DNA from: JBFLVT01 sp036804525
Lineage (GTDB): Bacteria > Bacillota > Desulfotomaculia > Desulfotomaculales > JASEER01
Assembly: GCA_036804525.1 (NCBI GenBank)
Contig: DAIRSE010000002.1
Coordinates: forward strand, 62,001 to 126,000
DNA: 64,000 bases
Direction of reading: 5' to 3'
The notes beneath the pieces were generated by a model. The model saw only the letters and a list, made by a program, of their open reading frames with translations. It was not told the origin of the DNA and searched no databases. Of the stretch, positions 32,406 to 40,399 are shown in pieces; position 1 is the first letter of the stretch, and every line of letters starts with the position of its first letter. A program made the position numbers and the translations under genes.

Positions 32406-32428
32406 TTCGGTACTAAACGCGACTTCCA

Positions 32429-32460
32429 GGCCAGTGTAACAAACACTGGCCTTTTCTTTT
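32429..32460 (+). terminator. terminator of the zinc-ribbon gene
   Basis: GGCCAGTGT and ACACTGGCC pair, followed by TTTTCTTTT. Confidence 0.85.
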
Positions 32461-32546
32461 GGGTGGTCAAGTAGCATAAAAGCAGTCTTGTCAGGACGAC
32501 TTGGCATTTCGTCTAAAAGATGCAGGTACCTTTTTTCTTCATATTC

Positions 32547-33179
32547 TTAGAGATCAAGGTAAATCGTCCGCGTTGCTTCATCCCAGTACAGGCGTTTGGC
32601 CTTAACCGCCTCGGCGAAGGATCTGATTTCCAGGTAACTCCGCCCCTCAATTAAAAGTACGGGGACATTGGCAGGCTGGCCGTTCAGGACAAGGCGCGGC
32701 GGAGTAAGCGGGGGCGGGGCGTTATACTTTTTCTTGACCTGCTCCAGCGGGAAAAGCTTTCCCGGACAGGCCGTGGCCTGGAATTCGCCGTGTCCTCCGA
32801 CCGTCAGGTTGGGCTTCATATCCTTCAGGTAGGGCAACAGCAGGTCGAGAGACTGCATCTGCGCCAAGGTTGGCGGTCTGCGTTCAAAATGCCCTGCAAG
32901 ACACACTCCCCACGAGCGGTCGTTGTAGCCAAGCGTGTGCGCTCCCCGGGTGGCAAGCGGCCTACCGGCCTGGATAATGCCGTCTTGCTTTATGAAGAAA
33001 TGATAACCGACACCGGCCCAACCCCTTTCCTGGTGCCACCCGTGGACAGTCATGATGTCAAGCTGAGGATCGTCCGACGCAGCATGGTGGATAATGATGT
33101 ACTCCACTGCCGATAGGGGCATAGGTTCGAGCGGTCCTTTGAAGGTGCCCTTAAACTCCTCGATAGGTGGCTGGATCAT
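32547..33179 (-). CDS. N-acetylmuramoyl-L-alanine amidase (Amidase_2)
   Basis: About 210 residues. The zinc amidase core has EYIIIHHAAS with a zinc histidine, GVGYHFFIKQDG, and late GHGEFQATACPGK with the second histidine and cysteine. A C-terminal part (LVLNGQPANVPVLLIEGRSYLEI) resembles copper-amine-oxidase-N or stalk domains. No signal peptide is visible from either start, so it may act after lysis or be released otherwise. ATG at 33179 follows GGGGGGAGG at some distance; a GTG ten codons upstream is the alternative. Confidence 0.88.
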   Translation of the reverse strand: MIQPPIEEFKGTFKGPLEPMPLSAVEYIIIHHAASDDPQLDIMTVHGWHQERGWAGVGYHFFIKQDGIIQAGRPLATRGAHTLGYNDRSWGVCLAGHFERRPPTLAQMQSLDLLLPYLKDMKPNLTVGGHGEFQATACPGKLFPLEQVKKKYNAPPPLTPPRLVLNGQPANVPVLLIEGRSYLEIRSFAEAVKAKRLYWDEATRTIYLDL

Positions 33180-33313
33180 ATCCTGTGCTTGCCTCCCCCC
33201 AAAATTCACATAGCGGTTGCCTTCTCTTTTATCCTATGCACGGATTAATTGGATGGTCCATCATTGCTCCTTTTCTAAACCACGCTGAAACGCTGATGTA
33301 CGACGAATGGGTC

Positions 33314-33760
33314 TCAAAGCCCGTGTTTCCACATGATAATGGCGTCTTCGTTGTTGTCCTGGTAGTAACCCTTGCGGACACCCGCCTCAACAAAACCCAG
33401 GCCGGCATAAAGCTTGCGGGCCACGGTGTTGGACGGGCGCACCTCAAGGGTCATGCACTTGGCCCCGCGGGCCACGGCGCGACGCATTAATTCGAGCATC
33501 AGCGCTTTCCCGATTTTTATCCCCCGGTAGTCGGGGTGCACGGCAATGTTGGTGACATGGGCTTCGTCGAGGACCATCCAGGCGCCGCCGTAACCTATAA
33601 CTTTGCCCTCGCATACGGCCACGACGTATTCAGCCAGGTCGTTGTAAAGGATTTCAAATTCAAAAGTCTGCCGGGGCCACGGGGTGGGGAAGGACCTTTT
33701 TTCTATTTCCTCGATGGCATCGAGATGTCGGAGCTGCATCGGTTCGAAAGTTACCCGCAT
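33314..33760 (-). CDS. rimI: ribosomal protein S18 alanine N-acetyltransferase
   Basis: 148 residues, a GNAT acetyltransferase. The acetyl-CoA loop is HPDYRGIKIGKALM, with the C-terminal LEVRPSNTVARKLYAGLGF and RKGYY motifs diagnostic of RimI. GGGAGAG precedes the ATG, which overlaps the end of tsaB by ten bases. Last gene of the thiE-rimI operon. Confidence 0.92.
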   Translation of the reverse strand: MRVTFEPMQLRHLDAIEEIEKRSFPTPWPRQTFEFEILYNDLAEYVVAVCEGKVIGYGGAWMVLDEAHVTNIAVHPDYRGIKIGKALMLELMRRAVARGAKCMTLEVRPSNTVARKLYAGLGFVEAGVRKGYYQDNNEDAIIMWKHGL

Positions 33761-34461
33761 CTGCCGTTCTCTCCCTTGCGGCCCTGCCACATCAACTCCG
33801 CCTGGGACTTGCGCAGATACCGGGCCGTCAGTGTCAACGGGTCGTCTTTATCTCCGCTGTCTAACCGCTCCTGACCCATCAGCGCCACCGTTATCCCGCG
33901 GGGCTCTTGGAGAGAAAGAGGCGCCAGCGTTACGGCCAGCCCGCGCGCGGAAAGCTCCTGCGCGTACAAAAGAGCGGCCTCCCCGACACACACCACCGGA
34001 CCCAGTGTCGTTGCCAGCAACCTGCTCAGGCCGTTAACGTCGACGTTGACGGGACCAAGGCTGGGACGGCTCTGGCCTGCATAGACAGCCGCATAGACCT
34101 CCCCCTTGCGGGCAGGAACCATGGCACAAACAGCGCCGCGGCAGTGCTGAACCAGGGGGAACGCCAGGACATCAAGGGAACCGATACCGGCGACAGGGAT
34201 GCCCAGGACCTGGGCCAGCGTCTTGGCCACAGCCAGCCCTATGCGGAGACCGGTAAAGGAGCCCGGTCCTACGGAAACGGCGATCCCGCCGAGGTCGCGC
34301 CGGGACAGGGACAGATCGTCAAGGAGCCCGGAAATCAGAGGCAGGAGCTTGATAGAGTGAATCCTGGCCCCGGTCAGCGACCGTTCGCCCAAAATGCGCG
34401 GCCCTTCAACAAGCCCTACGCTGCAGACCGGCCCCGAGGTTTCAATACCCAGAACATACAA
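33751..34461 (-). CDS. tsaB: t6A biosynthesis protein TsaB
   Basis: 236 residues; the TsaD-like partner that scaffolds the t6A complex. N-terminal LGIETSGPVCSVGLV, and GPGSFTGLRIGLAVAKTLA is the family signature. The TTG start overlaps tsaE by 20 bases and follows GTGGAGGAG. Confidence 0.93.
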   Translation of the reverse strand: MYVLGIETSGPVCSVGLVEGPRILGERSLTGARIHSIKLLPLISGLLDDLSLSRRDLGGIAVSVGPGSFTGLRIGLAVAKTLAQVLGIPVAGIGSLDVLAFPLVQHCRGAVCAMVPARKGEVYAAVYAGQSRPSLGPVNVDVNGLSRLLATTLGPVVCVGEAALLYAQELSARGLAVTLAPLSLQEPRGITVALMGQERLDSGDKDDPLTLTARYLRKSQAELMWQGRKGENGRCG

Positions 34462-34924
34462 CCCTTTTCAGCTCCTCCACCAATCGCTCGTAACGTTTGC
34501 CGCGGGGTATGAACCGAAAGACCCGGCTGTTTTCCCCCGTACGTTCGATAGCTATGTCCAAGCGCTCTTCAGGCAGGGTTTCGGCCACCCTGTCGGCCCA
34601 TTCGATAAGAGTGACGCCGTCACCTTCAAAGTATTCTTCATAGCCAAGAAAGTTCATTTCGTCGACTTTTTCGAGGCGGTAAGTGTCAAAGTGGTAAAGC
34701 GGCAGGCGTCCGTTGTACTCGTTAATGATGGTAAAGGTAGGGCTGGTAACCGGTTCTTTTACATGAAGTCCTCTGCCTATGCCCTGGGCAAAGGTCGTCT
34801 TGCCGGCCCCCAGGCCCCCCTGAACGGCCAGAACGTCGCCCGCTGTCAGCAGGCCGCCGAGGCGCGCCCCCAGTGCCCGGGTTTCTTCAGGTCCCGTGGT
34901 TGTAACCTCAAAAATGCCAGTCAT
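34442..34924 (-). CDS. tsaE: t6A biosynthesis ATPase TsaE
   Basis: 160 residues with a Walker A motif GGLGAGKTTFAQGI, followed by VTSPTFTIINEY and the HFDTYRL motif of TsaE, and late LIEWADRVAE. Its ATG overlaps the thiL stop as ATGA. Translation likely re-initiates from thiL. Confidence 0.94.
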   Translation of the reverse strand: MTGIFEVTTTGPEETRALGARLGGLLTAGDVLAVQGGLGAGKTTFAQGIGRGLHVKEPVTSPTFTIINEYNGRLPLYHFDTYRLEKVDEMNFLGYEEYFEGDGVTLIEWADRVAETLPEERLDIAIERTGENSRVFRFIPRGKRYERLVEELKRVVCSGY

Positions 34925-35937
34925 TCCATGACCCCTCTGTTCGCCGGGAAATGGCTGTAACCCCCGGGCTGCAGCGGACGTAACCGACCGGGTGACTGCA
35001 GCAGACGGCGGCCGTCGGCGGTGATGGTCCCTATCCAATAGCACGGGAGCCCGGCTTCGGCCATCAGCCTCTCCAATTCTCCGTCGGCCTCAGGGGAAGC
35101 CGTGAACAGCAACTCATAATCCTCGCCGCCGTACAACACCCACTCCAGGGGATCTATCCCCGCAACCCGGGCCAGTGCTACCACAGCCGGCGCCACAGGG
35201 AGGGCGGAAACCTGAACGATGCACCCTACACCGCTGGCTTCGCAGATGTGACCGAGGTCAGTGGCCAGCCCGTCACTCAAGTCGGTCGCGGCTGTAACAC
35301 AGCCGGAACCAGCGAGGAGATTCCCCGCGGCTAACCTGGGTTCGGGACGCAGGTGGGACTTCCTGAGCGTCTCCGCGATATCAGGCGCCAGCTTGCAAGC
35401 CGGATGCTGCAAGAGATAGAGGCCTGCAGCTGAAGCGCCGAGCTGCCCGGTCACCCCGATACGGTCGCCGGGGCGGGCGCCTGACCGGTAAAGCACCCTT
35501 CCCGGAACAGCTTCGCCAATTACTGTTAGATTGATCACGATCGCTTCGGGGCTACGTACGGTATCGCCCCCGACCAGGCTCAGCTCCCAGCGGCCGGCAG
35601 ATTCGATCAGCCCGGCGTAAAATTCGTCGATATTCTCTACCTCTGTTGCGGGAGGCAGGCCGAGGGCAATGACCGCCCATAACGGGTGCCCGCCCATGGC
35701 GGCGATGTCGCTCACGTTCACCGCCAGGGCTTTATGCCCGAGATCCCGCCAGCCGGTATAACCGGTATGAAAGTGTACCCCTTCGACGAGCATGTCAGTC
35801 GTTACGAGCAGAGTCCTATCACCGAGGCGCAAAACGGCTGCGTCGTCACCGACACCTTTAATTACATCCTGTCCAACAGTTAGCCAGCTGGTCCAACGGT
35901 CAATCAGGCCGAACTCTCCGATATCACCTAGACGCAT
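34921..35937 (-). CDS. thiL: thiamine-monophosphate kinase
   Basis: About 338 residues, phosphorylating TMP to TPP. GVGDDAAVLRLGDRTLLVTTDML and NVSDIAAMGGHP are the ATP and metal sites of the family, and ATDLSDGLATDLGHI is present. Start is uncertain within a few codons; AAGGAGAAGG is upstream. It follows thiC and ties the thiamine genes to tsaE, tsaB and rimI. Confidence 0.94.
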   Translation of the reverse strand: MRLGDIGEFGLIDRWTSWLTVGQDVIKGVGDDAAVLRLGDRTLLVTTDMLVEGVHFHTGYTGWRDLGHKALAVNVSDIAAMGGHPLWAVIALGLPPATEVENIDEFYAGLIESAGRWELSLVGGDTVRSPEAIVINLTVIGEAVPGRVLYRSGARPGDRIGVTGQLGASAAGLYLLQHPACKLAPDIAETLRKSHLRPEPRLAAGNLLAGSGCVTAATDLSDGLATDLGHICEASGVGCIVQVSALPVAPAVVALARVAGIDPLEWVLYGGEDYELLFTASPEADGELERLMAEAGLPCYWIGTITADGRRLLQSPGRLRPLQPGGYSHFPANRGVME

Positions 35938-35992
35938 TGAGGCATGCCCTTCTCCTTCCACGCCACCTGCCGCTGCCGGTCAGCCGACGACT

Positions 35993-37300
35993 TCAGCACT
36001 TCTCCGGTTCTTTGTTTAAATAGTCGGCAACCAGCTTCATGGCGCAAAACTCCCCGCACATCGTACATTCTTCCCTGGCAGGCTCGGGGTTGCGCTGTCC
36101 CCGGTAGCGCCTGGCCTTTTGCGGGTCGATGGCCAGTTCTATCTGGCGCTCCCAGTCAAAGGATTTCCGCGCTCGCGACATGGCGCGGTCCCAGTCCCGG
36201 GCCCCCGGAACGTTTTTGACGATGTCCGCAGCGTGACCCGCGATGCGCGCCGCGATGACCCCCTCGCGCACGTCCTCAAGCGTGGGCAGGCCCAGGTGTT
36301 CGGCAGGGGTCACGTAGCAGAGAAAATCGGCTCCGGCCGCCGCGGCTATGGCCCCCCCGATGGCGGATGTAATGTGGTCGTAACCCGGAGTCACGTCGGT
36401 TACCAGGGGCCCGAGCACGTAGAACGGGGCGCCCTTGCAGAGGGCTTTCTGCAGTTTGATGTTCATAGCGACCTGGTCCAGGGGTACGTGCCCCGGACCC
36501 TCCACCATCACCTGGACCCCGCGTTCCCGGCAGCGCTCGACCAGTTCCCCCAAAATCAGCAATTCCTGGACCTGCGCGCGGTCGGTGGCGTCATCCAGGC
36601 ACCCGGGGCGCAACCCGTCCCCCAGGCTCAAGGTTACGTCGTAGGCAAGGCATATGTCTAAAAGGCGGTCAAATTGTTCGTATAAGGGATTTTCACGCTT
36701 GTGATGGAGCATCCATCCAGTAAGCATTGATCCCCCGCGGCTGACGATGTCGGCGATGCGCCCCTGCCGGCGCAGCCTGGTTATGGCCTCAAGCGTTACG
36801 CCGCAGTGGACCGTCATAAAGTCCACCCCATCCGCGGCGTGGGCTTCAATAACGTCGAAAAGTTCATCGGGCGTCATGGCCACAATGCTGCCGTGGCGCG
36901 CCTTGGCCTCTACGGCTGCCTGGTAGATCGGCACGGTGCCCACGGGCACCGGGCAACGGGCGATGATCTGCTTGCGGATCTCGCTCAGGTCGCCGCCCGT
37001 GCTGAGATCCATTACCGCGTCGGCGCCTGCCTCCAGCACCGCATCTAACTTGGCCAGTTCATCGGCAAGGGACCTGAAACCCGTCGAGGTCCCGATATTG
37101 GCGTTCACCTTGGTCCTCAGCCCGACGCCTATGCCCCGCGCTGTTAGCCCCTTATGGTTTTTGTTCGCCGGGATAACGATACTGCCGTCGGCCACCCCCA
37201 GCCGTATGCTTTCAACATTGATTCGCTCGTCCGTCGCAACCTTTTCCATCTCAGGGGTGATTTTACCTTGACGAGCCTGGAGCATTTGGGTCATGCCCAT
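35993..37300 (-). CDS. thiC: phosphomethylpyrimidine synthase ThiC
   Basis: 435 residues, a radical SAM enzyme turning AIR into HMP-P. The C-terminal cluster motif reads CTMCGEFCAMK. GTVPIYQA, MTVHCGV, SRGGSMLTGWM and EGPGHVPLDQ are strong marks. This is the shorter bacterial form without the N-terminal extension. It overlaps the end of thiE by 38 bases. Confidence 0.97.
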   Translation of the reverse strand: MGMTQMLQARQGKITPEMEKVATDERINVESIRLGVADGSIVIPANKNHKGLTARGIGVGLRTKVNANIGTSTGFRSLADELAKLDAVLEAGADAVMDLSTGGDLSEIRKQIIARCPVPVGTVPIYQAAVEAKARHGSIVAMTPDELFDVIEAHAADGVDFMTVHCGVTLEAITRLRRQGRIADIVSRGGSMLTGWMLHHKRENPLYEQFDRLLDICLAYDVTLSLGDGLRPGCLDDATDRAQVQELLILGELVERCRERGVQVMVEGPGHVPLDQVAMNIKLQKALCKGAPFYVLGPLVTDVTPGYDHITSAIGGAIAAAAGADFLCYVTPAEHLGLPTLEDVREGVIAARIAGHAADIVKNVPGARDWDRAMSRARKSFDWERQIELAIDPQKARRYRGQRNPEPAREECTMCGEFCAMKLVADYLNKEPEKC

Positions 37301-38363
37301 CCTGCCTCCCTTCTGCTACTTCCAGTTCTTCTTTGATAATCGTACAGAGTTCGCCGGTTGCCGCAGCGATATCGGCTGCCCCGAAACAGGCGCGGACAAC
37401 GGCCAGTTGCCGGGCTCCGGCCCGGATTACCGCGCGGGCGTTGGTTTTATCGATCCCCCCGATAGCCACGAAAGGAATGCTTACGTAACGCGATACGGCC
37501 TGAACCAGGTCCAGGCCTACCACCCGGTACTCCGGCTTTGTAGCCGTGGGGTAGACCGGACCGACACCTATATAGTCGGCTCCGCCCTCTGCAGCCGCCA
37601 GGGCTTGCTCCAGGCTGTGGGTAGAGACGCCGATGATGAAATCCGGTCCCGCCACCCGCCGGGCGTCCGCGAGAGGAAGGTCGTCCTGTCCCAGGTGGAC
37701 ACCGTCAGCCCCGCAGGCCAGGGCAATGTCAAGACGGTCGTTGACGATAAACAATAGGCCCATTTCCGCAGTGAGTTTCCGCAGCTCTCGCGCGAGGGAA
37801 AGGATTTCGCCGGCCGACGTGTCCTTTTCGCGCAGCTGGTAAATGTGCGCGCCTCCCCGGGCAGTCTCACGAACAGCCTCAGGCAGGGGGCGGCCCCCCG
37901 TATTCGCCGTTCCGCCAATGACATACAGCCCCGGCCTTGCGAGGGCGGCCCTGCGGGCCTTGGCCGCGAATTCCTTTTCAAACGTATAGGCTTTGAAGCG
38001 TATCTCCTTTAGCGCGTGAGCCAGCCCCCCGTCAAAGGTACGGGCCAGTTCCTCAAGAACCCTGACAGCCTCCTGGACCCTCTTCCAGTTGGGCGCGGCC
38101 AGGTCCCGGCGGGGCCGTTCCTCGACCTCGCCGGCCGTGCAGTCCCCGAGGGCGTCGCGGGCATAAAGAAGGGACTGCCGCCCGCCGGGAAACCGTTCTT
38201 CGAGCTCGGAAAGCCGGTGGCGAAGATCCTTAACCTGGAGGGTCAGCTCCCGGTCGTTAAACACAAACCTCGCCGTTTCCTCGGCCACGCGGAGGCCCTC
38301 ACGGGCTCTGTTAAAGTTGACGTCGGCAATCCTGGCCCACTCAAACACGTCGACCACCCTCAT
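37263..38363 (-). CDS. thiE: ThiD2-ThiE fusion (HMP-P kinase-like / thiamine phosphate synthase)
   Basis: 366 residues. Residues about 1-150 are a helical domain (RIADVNFNRAREGLRVAEETARF) matching ThiD2, reported as a monofunctional HMP-phosphate kinase often fused to ThiE. Residues about 155-360 are the ThiE barrel with YQLREKD, FIVNDRLDIALACGADGVHLGQDD, DYIGVGPVYPTATKP and IGGI. ATG at 38363 has AAAGGATT. First gene behind the TPP riboswitch. The fusion would supply two pathway steps in one chain. Confidence 0.9.
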   Translation of the reverse strand: MRVVDVFEWARIADVNFNRAREGLRVAEETARFVFNDRELTLQVKDLRHRLSELEERFPGGRQSLLYARDALGDCTAGEVEERPRRDLAAPNWKRVQEAVRVLEELARTFDGGLAHALKEIRFKAYTFEKEFAAKARRAALARPGLYVIGGTANTGGRPLPEAVRETARGGAHIYQLREKDTSAGEILSLARELRKLTAEMGLLFIVNDRLDIALACGADGVHLGQDDLPLADARRVAGPDFIIGVSTHSLEQALAAAEGGADYIGVGPVYPTATKPEYRVVGLDLVQAVSRYVSIPFVAIGGIDKTNARAVIRAGARQLAVVRACFGAADIAAATGELCTIIKEELEVAEGRQDGHDPNAPGSSR

Positions 38364-38407
38364 TGAATCCTTTGATCGGCCCGGGCAATGCTTACCTTGG
38401 ATATCCG

Positions 38408-38490
38408 ACAATGGACGACTCAACGACCGATACATCCCGGAATTTGCGCAGCGAATTCCTTCGAGTCCGACAACTGACGACCGACGACCC
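38408..38490. repeat. GACGAC-type hairpin repeat
   Basis: GACGACTCAACGACCG, hairpin GGAATT ... GAATTCC, then GACAACTGACGACCGACGACC. Related to 11731-11787. It lies between the riboswitch and thiE. Confidence 0.5.
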
Positions 38491-38499
38491 AAACAGTAA

Positions 38500-38516
38500 C
38501 ACCCCCAAAGGGGGTG
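38500..38516 (-). promoter_or_regulatory. hairpin behind the TPP riboswitch
   Basis: CACCCCC, loop, GGGGGTG; likely the expression-platform stem, although the T-run is poor. A longer GGGTG...CACCC pairing with the upstream bases is also possible. Confidence 0.4.
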
Positions 38517-38527
38517 CGACCGCTGCA

Positions 38528-38618
38528 CACCCATTCCCTACGCTGGTCCTAACCAGATCAGGTTCGGAGGGTAAAGCACGACCGTGCTTTTCTCAGTCCG
38601 TAAGGACACCCCTATGGG
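38528..38618 (-). promoter_or_regulatory. TPP riboswitch (THI element)
   Basis: Minus-strand sequence shows AGGGGTGTCC, CTGAGA, ACCCT, GAACCTGATCTGG and ACCAGCGTAGGGAA in order, the conserved THI-box words. It precedes thiE-thiC-thiL and should switch them off when thiamine pyrophosphate is plentiful; tsaE, tsaB and rimI follow on the same strand. Confidence 0.95.
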
Positions 38619-38769
38619 CAAGGCATGTTTCAACTAGTGTACCACAATTTACTTCAATTAGTCATTGTAACGGAGAATGTGGCAAGTGCAAGACGAAACT
38701 GCAAACAAAAGCGGCCCTGAGGAGCCGCTTAAATTAAAAGAAAAGATAAGTGTAGAAATCCTAGCCGGC

Positions 38770-38979
38770 CTAACCGCCGAACAGGCGCTTCCACAGCTTC
38801 CCCAGGAAGGACTGAGATCCGGGTTCCGGCTGTGGTTGCGGCTGCGGTTCGGGTTCCGGTACCGGCTCGGCATTGGCGGAACTTGATACTGCCTGAGTTG
38901 TTTCATTCTTTGGAGCGGAATGGCGGGCAATCATGTCAGCGATGTTGCGGTCGATCATCTCTTTATAGTTCACGGTCAT
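38770..38979 (-). CDS. small protein with Pro/Glu/Gln linker and amphipathic tail
   Basis: 69 residues. A helical start (YKEMIDRNIADMIARHS), a polar linker, an alternating PEPEPQPQPQPEP stretch and a final SFLGKLWKRLFGG that would be an amphipathic helix able to touch a membrane. AAGGAGGGTGAG precedes the ATG. No family is recognised; the layout suggests a peripheral membrane anchor or partner-binding peptide. Confidence 0.65.
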   Translation of the reverse strand: MTVNYKEMIDRNIADMIARHSAPKNETTQAVSSSANAEPVPEPEPQPQPQPEPGSQSFLGKLWKRLFGG

Positions 38980-39106
38980 AGCTCACCCTCCTTATCAGAA
39001 TTGGCGATATAAGCGAGGGCTTTTACAAAGACTATACCGTTTCCATTACTATAACATATTGTGGAAAGGTTCCAAAATTACCTTGCCGGATGTCTGACAT
39101 GCAAAA

Positions 39107-39126
39107 GGGCCTCCCTACGGAGGCCC
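39107..39126 (-). terminator. terminator of the SLH-protein gene
   Basis: GGGCCTCC and GGAGGCCC, loop of four, followed on the minus strand by TTTTG. Confidence 0.8.
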
Positions 39127-39206
39127 AGCTTGGTTTTTCGCAGGCTGGCTATTCTTCGGCTTCACTCTCGCCGGTGTCGCCGCCGGCGTCCTCTTCGCTG
39201 CTCTCA

Positions 39207-40205
39207 TCATTGCCCGAGATCTTGCTCCGTATCCTCCCCGGCATTCTGATCCGTGTCATCCCCGCCGTTCTCACCGGCCCGGTCGTCGATGATCCGCGAA
39301 AGGATGGCCGCCAGTTCCGCGCGCGTGATGCGGCTGTTAGGATTAAAGTTGCCGTTCGGGGCCCCTTTGATGTACCCCGCGTTGTACATCGCGATCAGGT
39401 AGGGAAGGTCTTCGGGGCTGATCAGGAGGCCGTCCTTGAAAGGCACGTTCGAGACGTCGATCCCGCTGATGTCCAGGTTCAAAGCCTTGGCCGCCGCCAC
39501 GGCGACCTGGGCGCGGCTGGCCTGAACGTGAGAGTGGAAGCGGTTCAGGTTGATGACGCCTTTCATCGCCGCCTTCTTAACCTGCCCTTTCGCCCAGGCC
39601 GGGACGCCCTCCAGGTCTTCCTCATCTACGGCCTCGTTCTCCTCTGACGCTTCACCCTCCCCGCCGTTTTCACCAGCGTCATCCTGGTCTTCCTCGACAA
39701 CGCTATCGTCATCCGGCGCGATGGACATCACCAGAGCGATGGCCTCAGCTTGCGTGACCGGGCTGCCCGGCCGGAAGCTGCCGTCCGCGTATCCGTTAAC
39801 AATACCGAGAGCAGCCAGCTTTTCGATACTCTCCCTGGCCCAGTGGTACCGGGTGTCGGAAAACCCGCCCAGTTCGATGCCGGCCTTGATGATAGCGTCA
39901 TAGGCCGCCATCTTGGCTCGCAGTTCCGCAAGGACGTCGCCTTTGATCTCAAGGCCGTTCCGGCCTAGCTTAAGCTTGCCGTTCGCCGACTTGTACTCGA
40001 TCTTGCCGTCCTTGATTTCGAATACCACTTCGCCATCCTTGATTTCGATTTTCCCGTTCTTGACCTCCAGTTCGAACCTTTCTTCCGCCGCTTTGGGCTT
40101 TTCAGGCTTCTCCTGCCCCTTGCCGGGCTTGGCGTATGCCACTCCCGCATTCACCCCGGCAACAAAGAAGACCATCGTTACCAGTGCCAACAGCCGCTTT
40201 AACAT
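39207..40205 (-). CDS. S-layer homology domain protein with frame-shifted acidic tail
   Basis: 332 residues as read. A signal peptide (LLALVTMVFFVAGVNAGVAYA) leads to a repeat region of KIEIKDGEVVFEIKDGKIEY type. Two or three SLH motifs follow (RESIEKLAALGIVNGYADGS with FRPGSPVTQAEAIAL; and IKGAPNGNFNPNSRITRAEL), separated by an acidic stretch. SLH domains bind pyruvylated wall polymers. The frame ends DLGQ with two TGA codons; one base away another frame continues SGNDESSEEDAGGDTGESEA to a TAG at 39149, so the original protein probably had a longer acidic tail. GGGGAGGAG precedes the ATG. Confidence 0.85.
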   Translation of the reverse strand: MLKRLLALVTMVFFVAGVNAGVAYAKPGKGQEKPEKPKAAEERFELEVKNGKIEIKDGEVVFEIKDGKIEYKSANGKLKLGRNGLEIKGDVLAELRAKMAAYDAIIKAGIELGGFSDTRYHWARESIEKLAALGIVNGYADGSFRPGSPVTQAEAIALVMSIAPDDDSVVEEDQDDAGENGGEGEASEENEAVDEEDLEGVPAWAKGQVKKAAMKGVINLNRFHSHVQASRAQVAVAAAKALNLDISGIDVSNVPFKDGLLISPEDLPYLIAMYNAGYIKGAPNGNFNPNSRITRAELAAILSRIIDDRAGENGGDDTDQNAGEDTEQDLGQ

Positions 40206-40330
40206 ATTTCGCTCCTCCCCTGCAAGTTTTGTCTATATTTTCGTACTTGGTCAGCATCGTTTGGTGGGCAGGAGGGTCTGATTAATGTAGGACGAAATTC
40301 CTAAATTTTGCGTAGGACTTCAGGGCAGTA

Positions 40331-40360
40331 CAAAAAAAATACCCCACATGAGCCGGGTAT
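40331..40360 (-). terminator. terminator of the amidohydrolase operon
   Basis: ATACCC and GGGTAT flank a ten-base loop, followed on the minus strand by eight T residues. Confidence 0.75.
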
Positions 40361-40399
40361 TCCCATTTCCGTATGGAGATTGCCTTCTCGCCAAGCGGA

